A DNA stretch of 38,329 nt from CAYQLK01 sp964426075 (GCA_964426075.1 CAYROP010000006.1:1-38329), one strand, 5' to 3'. Shown: positions 7,592 to 17,098, counted from the stretch's first letter. Translations and numbers: made by a program. Notes: generated by a model not told the origin, from the letters alone.

Positions 7592-8902
7592 ATGAACGAA
7601 AAAAATAATAAGTCAGGTGATGAGCCTGTGAAATCAGTAAATACTCCTGTAATTAGAACCGTGCAGTCTATGCCTCAAGCTAGAAGGGTTGTTCAGCCTA
7701 TGGTAAGAAGGGTAGTTAATGGGGTTCCACAAGCTCCATCTAGTATGGGTCAGCCGGTTATGCGACCAATGTCTGGACTAAATCCTGCTGAAGAAATAAA
7801 AGGTTATCTTGATATTAGTTATAACGGCGATGGTCACGGTTTTATCAGACCAAAGTTTAGACCATCAGATAAAGATGTTTATATTGCTCCATCACAAATA
7901 AGACGACTAGGTTTAAGGCCTGGAGATTTTGTTGAGGGACAGGGTAGAGCCCCTAAGGAAAACGAGAGATATTATAGTTTGATATCAATAGATACAGTTA
8001 ATGGTAATAAGTCCGAGCCTGTGAAAAAAAGGAGAAAGTTTGCTGATTTGACCGCTCTTTATCCTGACAAACAACTTGTACTCGAAACTGGCAAATCACC
8101 ATTATCAACAAGAGTCATTGATTTAGTTGCACCAATTGGCAGAGGACAGAGAGGAATGATAGTTTCTCCTCCAAAAGCTGGAAAGACAACAATTTTGAAA
8201 GAAATTGCACACGGAATTACTCAAAACTACAAAGATGTACATTTAATGGCGGTGTTAATTGGTGAAAGACCTGAGGAGGTTACTGATATTACAAGATCAG
8301 TAAAAGGAGAGGTTGTTTCCAGTAACTTTGATGAACCAGCAGAAGATCAATGCAGAGTGGCTGAGATTGCCCTAGAACGTGCTAAGAGATTAGTCGAAGA
8401 AGGTAGAGATGTAGTTATACTTCTTGACTCAATTACACGTCTTGCAAGAGCGTACAACCTATCGGTTCCACCTTCGGGTAGAACATTGTCTGGTGGATTT
8501 GATCCAGCAGCCTTGTATCCTCCAAAAAGATTTTTTGGTGCGGCTAGAAATTGTGAAGAGGGGGGAAGTTTAACGGTAATTGCCACAGCGTTAGTTGATA
8601 CAGGATCAAGAATGGACGATTTGATCTTTGAAGAGTTTAAAGGTACAGGTAATATGGAGCTTTCTCTCGATAGAAGAATCGCTGAGCGCAGAGTATTTCC
8701 TGCTATTGATGTTGAGAAATCAGGTACTAGACAGGAGCATTTGCTTTTTGACGAATCGACATATAAGCAAATAATTACCCTCAGGAGAATGCTGTCTGTA
8801 CTAAATGACGAAGAGAGAACCTCGGTTTTGGTTGAGAGACTGGCAAAAACTAGTGATAACAAAGAATTTTTGAACGGATTACCAAATTCTGAAGGAAAAT
8901 AA
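7592..8902 (+). CDS. rho: transcription termination factor Rho
   Basis: Rho is a hexameric RNA helicase that ends transcription. The 436-aa product has a Gln/Val/Arg-rich N-terminal extension (residues 1-65) in place of the usual helical Rho N-domain, then the RNA-binding cold-shock-like fold (GYLDISYNGDGHGFIRP, about 70-135). The RecA-like motor follows: Walker A in SPPKAGKTTIL (about 193-200), GERPEEV, Walker B in VVILLDSITRLARAYN (about 277) and the R-loop region GGSLTVIATALVDTGSRMDD. All catalytic landmarks are present. The ATG at 7592 is the first in frame and is preceded by AAATAAATAA without a clear Shine-Dalgarno. The gene appears to be its own transcription unit. Confidence 0.97.
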   Translation: MNEKNNKSGDEPVKSVNTPVIRTVQSMPQARRVVQPMVRRVVNGVPQAPSSMGQPVMRPMSGLNPAEEIKGYLDISYNGDGHGFIRPKFRPSDKDVYIAPSQIRRLGLRPGDFVEGQGRAPKENERYYSLISIDTVNGNKSEPVKKRRKFADLTALYPDKQLVLETGKSPLSTRVIDLVAPIGRGQRGMIVSPPKAGKTTILKEIAHGITQNYKDVHLMAVLIGERPEEVTDITRSVKGEVVSSNFDEPAEDQCRVAEIALERAKRLVEEGRDVVILLDSITRLARAYNLSVPPSGRTLSGGFDPAALYPPKRFFGAARNCEEGGSLTVIATALVDTGSRMDDLIFEEFKGTGNMELSLDRRIAERRVFPAIDVEKSGTRQEHLLFDESTYKQIITLRRMLSVLNDEERTSVLVERLAKTSDNKEFLNGLPNSEGK

Positions 8903-9006
8903 TTTTTTCTTTTTTCTTATTTTTCTAAATTATGAATAGATTGACTTTAGCCTATTAGATTAGGTTTTTCTCATAAAATTATGCGTTAGCAGAGGGGTGT
9001 GCAAAA

Positions 9007-9035
9007 TTGACAATATGTTCGATTTTTGTTAAAAG
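9007..9035 (+). promoter_or_regulatory. probable promoter of M23 peptidase gene
   Basis: TTGACA (9007-9012), a 17-bp spacer and TAAAAG (9030-9035). The predicted start near 9042 lies downstream of the upstream in-frame TTG at 9026, which supports the ATG at 9065 as the real start. Confidence 0.45.
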
Positions 9036-9064
9036 TGTGCAGAAATTTCTTTTACTTAAAACTC

Positions 9065-10180
9065 ATGCATAAAAGAGAATTATCGAATTGGGATCTACTT
9101 ATTCTTTATTTTAAAAGCCTTAAGAGGTGGTTTTTTACGCGTACACACACATCAGGAATGTTGTTTGAAAATAGAAAGTCTTCACTAGTTGATCTGCTTT
9201 TATGGAAGAGAGGTAAGTATGGGAGATATGCTGTGCATTTTGGGGTATTTATGCTTATTTTGGTTAGTATTGTATCTAGTGGAATTGTTGGTAATGCTCA
9301 GATTGTGTCTGGATCTTATCCTGGAATTCCGGTAAATCCATTAGTTTCTGCTGCATCACAAGATGAGGTTGAGGTTCAGGCTGTAGCTGAACAGCTTAAT
9401 CCGGTGACGATTATTTCAGAGAAGCCAAGAGATAAAGTGATTGAACACGAAGTGTTGTCGGGTGAAACATTAAGTAAAATTGCCGAGAAGTATGGTGTTT
9501 CAGTTGAAACGATTAAGTGGGAGAATAATATTCAAAGCGATTCTGCACTAAAAACAGGAACGAAAGTGAGAATTCTTCCGGTATCGGGTATTGCACACAA
9601 GATAAAAGAGGGTGATACGATCTATTCTGTTGCAAAGAAGTATAAAGCTGAAGCTCAGGCTGTTTTGGATTTTCCTTTCAATAACATCGGAGACAACTTA
9701 GCTTTAAGTGTTGGCGATACTTTGATCGTGCCTGACGGTACGCCTGTTGAAGCTCCAAAATCTAGGCCAACGCAGTATTTGGCCAGCAAAGACGCAAATC
9801 TTCCACCAATTGCTGGCGGAGGGCAATTCGTTATGCCGACGACCGGAGGATTTTCTCAATACTATTCTTGGTATCACCCTGGTGTTGATATCGCTAATCG
9901 AGCTTCACCTCAGGTTCAGGCTGCTGATGGAGGTAAGGTTATTGTTGCTGGTTTTGTTGATAGCTCAGGTTACGGAAATAGAGTCATAATCGATCATGGA
10001 AACGGTTATCAAACTTTGTATGCACACTTGTCTGCAAATTATGTTTCGGTTGGACAAAGTGTGGCTAAGGGGCAAGTTATTGGACAAATGGGTTCGACTG
10101 GTCGTTCCACGGGTACACATCTTCACTTTGAAATTAGAAACAATGGTAGACAGCTAAACCCTCTATCATTTGTTAAATAA
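9065..10180 (+). CDS. membrane-anchored LysM/M23 peptidoglycan endopeptidase
   Basis: The 372-aa product has a basic cytoplasmic N-terminus, one membrane segment (YAVHFGVFMLILVSIVSSGI, about residues 56-78), two LysM peptidoglycan-binding repeats (HEVLSGETLSKIAEKYGVS and HKIKEGDTIYSVAKKYKAE) and a C-terminal M23 (LytM/NlpD-like) metallopeptidase. The zinc ligands are visible in HPGVDIA (H271, D275) and HLHFE (H352, H354). It probably cuts peptide cross-links in the cell wall during growth or division, acting outside the membrane. An in-frame TTG at 9026 would add 13 residues, but it sits inside the predicted promoter, so I prefer the ATG at 9065. obg starts 23 nt downstream. Confidence 0.92.
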   Translation: MHKRELSNWDLLILYFKSLKRWFFTRTHTSGMLFENRKSSLVDLLLWKRGKYGRYAVHFGVFMLILVSIVSSGIVGNAQIVSGSYPGIPVNPLVSAASQDEVEVQAVAEQLNPVTIISEKPRDKVIEHEVLSGETLSKIAEKYGVSVETIKWENNIQSDSALKTGTKVRILPVSGIAHKIKEGDTIYSVAKKYKAEAQAVLDFPFNNIGDNLALSVGDTLIVPDGTPVEAPKSRPTQYLASKDANLPPIAGGGQFVMPTTGGFSQYYSWYHPGVDIANRASPQVQAADGGKVIVAGFVDSSGYGNRVIIDHGNGYQTLYAHLSANYVSVGQSVAKGQVIGQMGSTGRSTGTHLHFEIRNNGRQLNPLSFVK

Positions 10181-10203
10181 AAAATTTAGATTCGAAAAAG
10201 ATT

Positions 10204-11178
10204 ATGGTAGATGAGGTTCAGGTATTATTCAAAGCTGGTAGTGGAGGATCAGGTATTGTTTCGTTTAGACACGAAAAATATATTCCAAAAGGTGGTCCTG
10301 ATGGCGGAGACGGCGGAGACGGCGGAGATGTGATTTTGGTTTCAAGTGATGATTTACATGGATTGTCAAATTACCGCTTTAAAAAACAGTTTCAAGCGGA
10401 GAGTGGTGTAAAGGGTGGTGAAATGAATAAAACTGGTAAAAATGGCCAAGATTTGGTTCTGAAAGTACCAGTTGGAACGGTTGTTAAAGCATTAGATGGG
10501 GGAGTTATTTTTGATTTTGATAAGAAAGATTTAGAGTGTGTGATTTGCCGAGGGGGTAAGGGTGGCAAGGGTAATTCTAGGTTCAAATCTTCAGTTAATA
10601 CAACTCCGAGACAGTTTACTTATGGTGAGGAAGGCGAGGTTTTGGAAGTTAGACTAGATTTGGAGTTAATTGCAGATGTTGGGCTAGTGGGTTTTCCTAG
10701 TGCTGGTAAGTCTAGTTTGATTAACAAAATAACCTCAGCAGGTTCAAAAATTGGTGATTATCCATTTACAACATTGGAGCCTGTTTTGGGTGTGATGATG
10801 TATAAGGGTAAAAAAGTGACAATAGCTGATATGCCGGGAATTATTGAAGGGGCGTCAGATGGTAAGGGTTTGGGTGAAAAATTTCTAAAACATATTCAAA
10901 GAACAAAGGCAATTATTTATGTAATTGATATAAATAATGATGATACAAAGTCATATTTTGATATATTAAGAAACGAATTGATGCAATATTCAAAAAATAT
11001 TAATGAGAAAAAGTTTTTGATAGTTCTGAATAAAATTGACTTGGTTGATGAGAGGATTGTGAAGGCAAGGATAGGGATATTTAAGAAATTAAAAGGTGAT
11101 GTAATAGCAGTATCCGTAAAAGATGACAAAGGTATCGAAGAATTGAAAGATAAGATCGTTGAGTTAGTGTTTGGGTAG
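10204..11178 (+). CDS. obg: GTPase Obg (CgtA), short form
   Basis: Obg is an essential GTPase associated with 50S ribosome assembly. The 324-aa product has the glycine-rich Obg fold (GGDGGDGGDVILV and similar, residues 1-157) and a G domain with G1 GFPSAGKSS (about 163), G3 DMPGIIEGAS and G4 NKID (about 275). It stops straight after the G domain; the OCT domain found in many firmicute Obg proteins is absent. The reading frame is otherwise intact, so this is a natural short form rather than a truncation caused by a frameshift. It lies 23 nt behind the M23 peptidase gene, possibly on the same transcript. Confidence 0.95.
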   Translation: MVDEVQVLFKAGSGGSGIVSFRHEKYIPKGGPDGGDGGDGGDVILVSSDDLHGLSNYRFKKQFQAESGVKGGEMNKTGKNGQDLVLKVPVGTVVKALDGGVIFDFDKKDLECVICRGGKGGKGNSRFKSSVNTTPRQFTYGEEGEVLEVRLDLELIADVGLVGFPSAGKSSLINKITSAGSKIGDYPFTTLEPVLGVMMYKGKKVTIADMPGIIEGASDGKGLGEKFLKHIQRTKAIIYVIDINNDDTKSYFDILRNELMQYSKNINEKKFLIVLNKIDLVDERIVKARIGIFKKLKGDVIAVSVKDDKGIEELKDKIVELVFG

Positions 11179-11264
11179 AAATTGTTTTTCCTTAATTGTT
11201 TTGATGGTAGAGAATTAGGGTGTTAATTATGTAAAATTGCCGTTTGTTAGTGGTTATTTATTTA

Positions 11265-11337
11265 GGGCCCATAGCTCAGTTGGTAGAGCGCTTCCATGGC
11301 ATGGAAGAAGTCAGGAGTTCGAGTCTCCTTGGGTCCA
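11265..11337 (+). tRNA. tRNA-Ala (anticodon GGC)
   Basis: The 73-nt sequence folds into a full cloverleaf: acceptor GGGCCCA/TGGGTCC (one G-U pair), D-arm GCTC-AGTTGGTA-GAGC, anticodon arm CTTCC-ATGGCAT-GGAAG with anticodon GGC, variable loop AAGTC, T-arm AGGAG-TTCGAGT-CTCCT and discriminator A. The 3' CCA is not encoded (CAG follows). The next coding sequence begins only 4 nt after the tRNA end. Confidence 0.97.
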
Positions 11338-11341
11338 CAGA

Positions 11342-11665
11342 ATGAAAACTGAATTTGTAAAACTTGTGGTGTTTGTGCCTACTTCACATAGTGATTTGGT
11401 TCGTCAAGCACTTGGTGAAGCTGGAGCTGGGAAGATTGGAAACTATGATTTTTGTTCCTTTTCTTCTATTGGTGTGGGTCGGTTCTGTGGGAATGAAAAG
11501 AGTAATCCTGTAATTGGTCAATCTGAGAAGTATGAAATGGTGGAAGAGGAAAGAATTGAAGTTGTTGTTCCTATGGCAATTTTGAAGGTAGTAATTGCGA
11601 GTATGAAGCGCGTGCATCCTTATGAAGAAGTTGCTTTTGATGTTTATCCACTGGAAAATATATAG
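11342..11665 (+). CDS. stand-alone NIF3/YqfO-insert (PII-like) domain protein
   Basis: The 107-aa product matches the PII-like domain otherwise found inserted in NIF3-family proteins such as YqfO: KLVVFVPTSHSDLVRQALGE at the start, GAGKIGNYDFCSFSSIGVG, a middle NPVIGQ and a closing HPYEEVAFDVYPL. It covers only that domain, so it is a stand-alone version (COG3323-like), not a truncated NIF3. Function is unknown; metal or ligand binding is suggested by the fold. A longer frame reaching back to 11237 would translate through the tRNA gene and is rejected; the ATG at 11342 gives the exact family N-terminus. The mRNA would be nearly leaderless after tRNA 3' processing. It converges with the next gene across 6 nt. 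Confidence 0.9.
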   Translation: MKTEFVKLVVFVPTSHSDLVRQALGEAGAGKIGNYDFCSFSSIGVGRFCGNEKSNPVIGQSEKYEMVEEERIEVVVPMAILKVVIASMKRVHPYEEVAFDVYPLENI

Positions 11666-11671
11666 ACATTG

Positions 11672-14600
11672 TTAGATTTCTAAACTATTGTCTGCTTGAT
11701 TAACTATTAGATAATTTACTGTTAGATCTTGAGATTGTATTTGAGCTAATTTAACCCTGAACCCGACGCCGGAGATTTTCTCTGTGACGCTAACAGCAAC
11801 AGGTAATTCACCCTCAACTGTAAGTAGAATGATCGAATTTTCGGTAACAGCTGTTGTTTCTATGTCGAATAGGTCATATCCGCTGGTTAATAAAGTATTT
11901 CCAGTAATGCGGTTAAGTGGATTCGTTTCATCTTCTTTAACAGTAATTGAGCTAACTGTGAGATCTTTAGCTTCGAGTTTAGCGATTTTTACTAAGCCTT
12001 CGGTGTCGATTACAAGTGAACCTCTTAGTAAGTCTAGACCTCCAGAGGTTGGCAGGTTTTGTAGGTATAGAGTGCCAGCGAGAACATTTAGCTGACTACC
12101 AAGCCCATCTGAGGTTGTGTCTAGGGTAAATATTCCGTCTTGACTGAAGCTTCCCGCAACATTGGTGTTACTGAGTGAAACGGAGTTGAGGAATTCAACT
12201 TCGTCCTTGAATGTAGCTTGTTGTTCGACAGTGAGATTAATTACAGTTAGGTCTTGAGGTTCTTGAGTTTCAAGTTCAGCTGATTGGCTGGATTCTGGTT
12301 GAGCACTTTCGGTTGCGCCAAGGACGGCGGACGAGGAGGCAATCGCGTCAGTAATCATTTTATCTATCTCTTCTCGGGTAATTGGGCCTTGAGCTTCAGG
12401 TTGAGGGTTATCAAGATTATCTTCTGTGTTTTCTGCACCTTCGACACTACCGTCAATACCGATTAAGAGTTTAAGGTTTTCTTCAGTTAGTGTGGTTTGT
12501 CCAATTGTTATTGACTCGTTAGCAATTAGGTTAGTTGCTTCGATAATGTCTTGAATTTGAGTTAGTTCTGAAATTGTTTCTTCTTCGGTAAACTCTGTTT
12601 CATCTGTAGTGGAGTAGTTGGGAGCTTCACCTGGAACAAACCCTCTTCCATCTTGTTTATTGGCAATGTTGCCCCATTTTTCGTGATCGAATCGTGGGGC
12701 AGTGAGTCGGTATGAGACTTCACAGTTACAGTTGCCAAAGATAGTAAGGCGGTTGTTAGCTGGGTCTCTTTCATACCAAACTTTAGCACGACTGTCGTTG
12801 GCACTAAGAAGTACGACTAAGTCTTTCATATTTTGACCAAAGTCAGTAATTCGGTAGAAGAGTCCAAGATCGCTAGAGGTTTCTAACTCTGGGAAATTAA
12901 TTTGGTAGGAAAAATTACCGGTTGAACCTTCTGGACGAGTAAGGTTAGCAACGCCTGTTGTTTCTTCTTTTTGTCCGGTCATAGAGGCAACATAGGTAGC
13001 GTATTTGGTGCCATCAATAAAATATGGAGGGTCAATTGTTCCAAAGTCGACTTTAAGTGTCCCATCACCAAAGTTGATTTCACCATTGGTTGGGTCATTG
13101 CTTTGAATAACAGAACCGTTAGTTAATGTGATTGTTGAGGCTATAGGTGATGTTTCCAGGACAAAATGACTGTCTTCTGTTGCGCTATTGTTGTTGCGTC
13201 CACCGAGATAGGTTGCGCCAGTATCTCTAACCCATCCCCAAGCTGAGGACGTTGTGGTGGTACAGCTAGCACCGACTCCGTTGTTTTGTCCGGCAACTTG
13301 AAGAACATATTTTGATCCGGCTTGAACTAGTACTGGAGTAGTTAATACAAACCTTGCCCAAGTGACTGAAGTACCGATGTTTAGGGTTTGAAAAGGTCCA
13401 GCTAGTAGTGTTCCTGCGCCGTCCGAGCCGTTTTCGTCGTAGATACATACGGAAGCTTCTTCTGTTGCACCTGCCATACTCATTTTTACGTGAACTGTAG
13501 ATAGATAGATATCAGCTGCAGGAGTAAATGATTGTGTTTTAACAGCAGTTGATGAGTTGACAGTAGTTGAGCTACTGAAGAATCCATGGTTTGTGTTTTT
13601 GGTGGCTTCCATTGTGAACAGATAGTCTGTAGAAGCGCTTGCTTCTGATCGACCACCTGAGTATATATCGGAAGCAGAAACTGCCCACTGCCAGTTGCTT
13701 GAAGTGGTGGTTGTACAGCCTGCACCAACTCCATTGTTTTGGAGGGCAATTCTAAGAACATATTTATTATTTCCAAGTAATGGAACGGCATTGTTAAATG
13801 AGAATCTGACATGACTAATGCTTGAGGCGATATTAAGCGTTTGATTAGACATTGCGATTAATGTGCCAGGTGCGTCAGCGTTATTGTCGTAGATGCAAGC
13901 GACTGCTTCTTCTGTGCCGTTGGTCGAGAGGATTTTGGCAACAACAGCTGTGACCGACATTGAAGTGTCAGGAGTGAATGATTGATATTTGTCTGTAGTG
14001 TCGTTGGTACCGGTAGTGGCTGAGTTAACAATGGCAACACCTGTTGCTGAGATATCAGCGTAAACGGCTCCGTTAGCTGAAAATATTTCGCCACCGTCTG
14101 AGTTGGCAGTGTCAAGGATTCTTAATAAGTTGTTTGTGCCATCTCTAAAATTAAAAATGCCATTGTTTGCTACATCAATATTAAGTGTAGAAGAGGTGGT
14201 TGTAATATCTCCTCCGTTAATTGCAATATCATTTGCAGTGGTTATGAGTCCGGCTGTGGAAATACTCCAGCTGTCATCAGTTAGTGAGAGGTTGGTAGTG
14301 CTGGCTGAGCCAATGGTGATAGTGTTGGCTACGGCGCCAGTTCCGATTTGGACTGTTTTTGCATTAGTGGCGCCAGTAGCAATTTGCACTGTGGTAGCTC
14401 CAGTGCCAGAGCCGATTGCAACGGTGTTTGTAGCGCTGGATTGGCCTAAAGTTAGTAATCCTGTTTGAGCAGTTCCACCGATGGTCATAGTGCCAGTTGT
14501 AGTGCTGGCACCAACGGTATATGTGGTTCCAGCGACACCATCGAGTGTGAAGTTACCGCTGCCTGCTCTAAGGTTGAGTGCGTTTGCACCTGAAGTATTG

Positions 14601-17098
14601 CCGATTGTGATTGTGCCGGTGTATGAGCTTGTACCAAGGTTAATCGCTGTTGAACCTGAAGTGTTAATGTCGAATGTGCCTGTAGAAGTAACACCGGTAG
14701 CACCTGTGATGGCACCAGTGCCAGAGATGTCAATCGAGGCTGTGTTGAGGAAGTTTGATACAGTTCCAGATATTTCGATAGCGTCTGTTAGGGTACCTGC
14801 GGTATTGGTAATCATCAATGCATTACTTAGGTTGCTGGAGGCTGCATTATTTTCGATAAAAATACCGTTTGTTACTGTTTCTGGAGTTTTGAGGTTTTCT
14901 ACTTTAAACAAAGTATCAAATGCTCCAGTTGTACCAGTATCAGCTTGTGTAATAAGAACTCCATTTAGTGTTCCTGTTGCGCCTGTACCACTCGGGGTAA
15001 GAGTGTAGGTGTAGCCAGTAGCGGTGGCATCAGTCGTTGGGGTAAAGTTTTGAGCCCAAGTGAAAGTTGCTTGGTTAAGAGTTAAGTTAGCATCAAGATC
15101 GAGTGTGTCTTGGAAATCAACAAAGTCAAGTGCATCTGAAGTGCCTGAAGCGAGACAGTTGCCGTAGACTGGCTGGTTGCCTGTGCCATTACTTTTTAAA
15201 CAATCACCTACGGTAGCGCTAGGGTTAACTTGGTTTAGTACTCCACCAGAGGCGATTGTTACTACTGAACCTACAGTGCTAAGGGCAGAAAAGGTAATGG
15301 TACCTGATGAACTTAAGCCAGTTAATGAAGCTACGCCAGGTCCGGTTATGCTCCAGTTAGCATCAGATATGGCTACGTTTGCGCTACCGTTACCAATTGT
15401 AGCTGTACCGGAGTATGATCCAGTACCGATATTTATCGCAGTGGAACCTGAAGTGTTAATGTCGAATGTGCCTGTAGAAGTAACGCCGGTAGCACCTGTG
15501 ATGGCACCAGTACCAGAAATATCGATAGATCCAGTATTGAGTATGTTTGTTACAGTTCCTGATATTTCGATAGCGTCTGTTAGGGTACCTGCGGTGTTGG
15601 CGATGTTAATTGCGTTACTGAGCGTACCTGAGGCGGCGTTGTTCTCAATGTAAAGCCCGTTAGTGGTTGTTTCCGGAGTTTTGAGGTTTTCGAGTTTCAT
15701 TAGCGAGTCAAATACTCCAGTGTTGGCATTATCAGATTGGGATATTACAAAACCTTGGAGAGTGCCAGAAGATCCTGTACCTGTTGGATTGAGAGTGAGT
15801 GTTGTGGCGTTAATAGTTGCGTCTGAGGTTGGAGTGTTGGTGATTTGAATATTTGATCCTGATCCGTTTGTGATTATTACGTCGCCTGTGGTGTCTGGAG
15901 CAATTGTTAGCGAACCAGCACTATTAGTGCCAATTGTGGCAGCACCGCTGAAAATGAGGTTACCCGAAGCATCTAAGACTGGTACTTGGTTGATATCAGG
16001 GGTTTGAGAAGGAAAATAGCCAGCTAAAGCGTCAGCGTTAAGCGCATAAGCACTAGAAACAATTCGTTGTCTTGGTGTCATTTCAGAATCAGCACCAACA
16101 GTTACACCCAGGTACAATGTGGCATTCTCACTAAATAGAGTGCTAGGAATTGCAGTATCTGAAGCTCCAGTGTCACCGAGTAAGACTGAGAAGATACCGT
16201 TTGAGTCAGGGGTAATATTCCAAGTTTTGGAGGTCCATTGTGCACTTCCACCTGAGGAGACTGTGTAGATTTTGAATACGAAGTCGGTAGCTGAGGTAAT
16301 AGGTGAGCCTGACGAGTTGGTAATTCTACCCTGAAAGGAAAGAATTCTTGGTGGGGCAACAGCGGCAAGAACTTGGCCTTCGAGTGGGGAAGGTTGAGGT
16401 GTTTCGAGGCTAATTTGTGTTTGGTTAGGGGTGAGCATGAATGTTGATCCGGAAATAACTAGAGCCATTGTGGCGAGCCCAAGGAATATTCTTTGAGAAA
16501 GGTGAAGTTTGGATTTTTTGGGGAGGGATTTTTGTGGTAAGCCGAGAAGGTCGGTTAGTGGTTTATACGAGAAACCCCATTTTTTAAGCTTTTCCAACTC
16601 TTGAGAAAGAGCAAGAAGGCTGACAGCAGCTCCGACTGTCTGCGTCTCGGAGCTGCTTGGTTTCTCTGTGGTGTTGTTTGCCTCAACACCGGCTGAATTA
16701 TTAACTACCTGCTCTACAGTATGGTTTGCCAGGTGTGAGAACCCGTTTGCCTCAAACCATTTTGAGAGGGATTTTAGAAATTTGATTTGTCTTGCGAGAG
16801 TAGATTTAGCAAATTTAGTTTGAACATCTTTGTGATAAAGCTCAATTGTGTCTGTGTCTAGTTTTGGGTAGTTGGTTCGATTTTGCCTAATTGACCAGAT
16901 TACGAATTTTTTTAAGTCGGATCGATAATTACTATAAGTTGATTTGGATGTGGATGAGAGAGCGAGGGTTTCGAAGTAACCTTTGGAAGCGTTGAGTATA
17001 CCAAGAGCAAACTCTTTTTTAGAGTTTTGGACAGGTTTATTTATAGTGCTGGCAGGTATCTTAAGGCCTGAGGCAAACAGGACTTTTTTCATTATCAA
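11672..17098 (-). CDS. giant surface protein with N-terminal recombinase-type core-binding domain
   Basis: The 1808-aa product starts with about 40 basic residues and then a segment (about 40-122) that reads like the SAM-like core-binding domain of tyrosine recombinases (STYSNYRSDLKKFVIW, then KSTLARQIKFLKSLSKWFEANGF). No catalytic recombinase domain follows. A single membrane helix (about 203-222, IFLGLATMALVISGSTFML) comes next, so the core-binding domain should face the cytoplasm. Outside there is a carbohydrate-binding-like beta domain (ILSFQGRITNSSGSPI, from about 252), long Gly/Ser/Thr-rich beta-roll repeats such as GSTAINIGTGSYSGT, two tandem beta-sandwich domains with paired Cys (CIYD ... 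GAGCTTTTSS and CIYD ... GASCTTTTSS), a distinct domain with GNCNCEVSYRL, and a beta-rich C-terminus. It is probably a fibre or adhesin. The start MIMKK has no obvious Shine-Dalgarno. Confidence 0.85.
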   Translation of the reverse strand: MIMKKVLFASGLKIPASTINKPVQNSKKEFALGILNASKGYFETLALSSTSKSTYSNYRSDLKKFVIWSIRQNRTNYPKLDTDTIELYHKDVQTKFAKSTLARQIKFLKSLSKWFEANGFSHLANHTVEQVVNNSAGVEANNTTEKPSSSETQTVGAAVSLLALSQELEKLKKWGFSYKPLTDLLGLPQKSLPKKSKLHLSQRIFLGLATMALVISGSTFMLTPNQTQISLETPQPSPLEGQVLAAVAPPRILSFQGRITNSSGSPITSATDFVFKIYTVSSGGSAQWTSKTWNITPDSNGIFSVLLGDTGASDTAIPSTLFSENATLYLGVTVGADSEMTPRQRIVSSAYALNADALAGYFPSQTPDINQVPVLDASGNLIFSGAATIGTNSAGSLTIAPDTTGDVIITNGSGSNIQITNTPTSDATINATTLTLNPTGTGSSGTLQGFVISQSDNANTGVFDSLMKLENLKTPETTTNGLYIENNAASGTLSNAINIANTAGTLTDAIEISGTVTNILNTGSIDISGTGAITGATGVTSTGTFDINTSGSTAINIGTGSYSGTATIGNGSANVAISDANWSITGPGVASLTGLSSSGTITFSALSTVGSVVTIASGGVLNQVNPSATVGDCLKSNGTGNQPVYGNCLASGTSDALDFVDFQDTLDLDANLTLNQATFTWAQNFTPTTDATATGYTYTLTPSGTGATGTLNGVLITQADTGTTGAFDTLFKVENLKTPETVTNGIFIENNAASSNLSNALMITNTAGTLTDAIEISGTVSNFLNTASIDISGTGAITGATGVTSTGTFDINTSGSTAINLGTSSYTGTITIGNTSGANALNLRAGSGNFTLDGVAGTTYTVGASTTTGTMTIGGTAQTGLLTLGQSSATNTVAIGSGTGATTVQIATGATNAKTVQIGTGAVANTITIGSASTTNLSLTDDSWSISTAGLITTANDIAINGGDITTTSSTLNIDVANNGIFNFRDGTNNLLRILDTANSDGGEIFSANGAVYADISATGVAIVNSATTGTNDTTDKYQSFTPDTSMSVTAVVAKILSTNGTEEAVACIYDNNADAPGTLIAMSNQTLNIASSISHVRFSFNNAVPLLGNNKYVLRIALQNNGVGAGCTTTTSSNWQWAVSASDIYSGGRSEASASTDYLFTMEATKNTNHGFFSSSTTVNSSTAVKTQSFTPAADIYLSTVHVKMSMAGATEEASVCIYDENGSDGAGTLLAGPFQTLNIGTSVTWARFVLTTPVLVQAGSKYVLQVAGQNNGVGASCTTTTSSAWGWVRDTGATYLGGRNNNSATEDSHFVLETSPIASTITLTNGSVIQSNDPTNGEINFGDGTLKVDFGTIDPPYFIDGTKYATYVASMTGQKEETTGVANLTRPEGSTGNFSYQINFPELETSSDLGLFYRITDFGQNMKDLVVLLSANDSRAKVWYERDPANNRLTIFGNCNCEVSYRLTAPRFDHEKWGNIANKQDGRGFVPGEAPNYSTTDETEFTEEETISELTQIQDIIEATNLIANESITIGQTTLTEENLKLLIGIDGSVEGAENTEDNLDNPQPEAQGPITREEIDKMITDAIASSSAVLGATESAQPESSQSAELETQEPQDLTVINLTVEQQATFKDEVEFLNSVSLSNTNVAGSFSQDGIFTLDTTSDGLGSQLNVLAGTLYLQNLPTSGGLDLLRGSLVIDTEGLVKIAKLEAKDLTVSSITVKEDETNPLNRITGNTLLTSGYDLFDIETTAVTENSIILLTVEGELPVAVSVTEKISGVGFRVKLAQIQSQDLTVNYLIVNQADNSLEI
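14640..15790 (-). repeat. duplicated internal module of the 1808-aa surface protein
   Basis: Two copies about 790 bp apart encode closely similar blocks, each containing KTPET.TNG, NNAAS, TLTDAIEISGTV and ISGTGAITGATGVTSTG. In the segments starting at about 14652 and 15443, 41 nt are identical and the following bases differ only at scattered sites, including silent positions. This points to recent duplication or conversion within the gene. Confidence 0.75.

Noticed and set aside
9026..9064. TTG start for the M23 peptidase
   Set aside because: It falls within the predicted promoter (TTGACA 9007, TAAAAG 9030) and adds no family-like sequence.
11237..11341. N-terminal extension of the NIF3-insert protein
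   Set aside because: The added codons translate the tRNA-Ala gene; family homology begins exactly at the ATG at 11342.
16900..17098. An active tyrosine recombinase gene
   Set aside because: Only the core-binding-like part is present; no R-H-R-Y catalytic domain follows, and a membrane helix comes instead.
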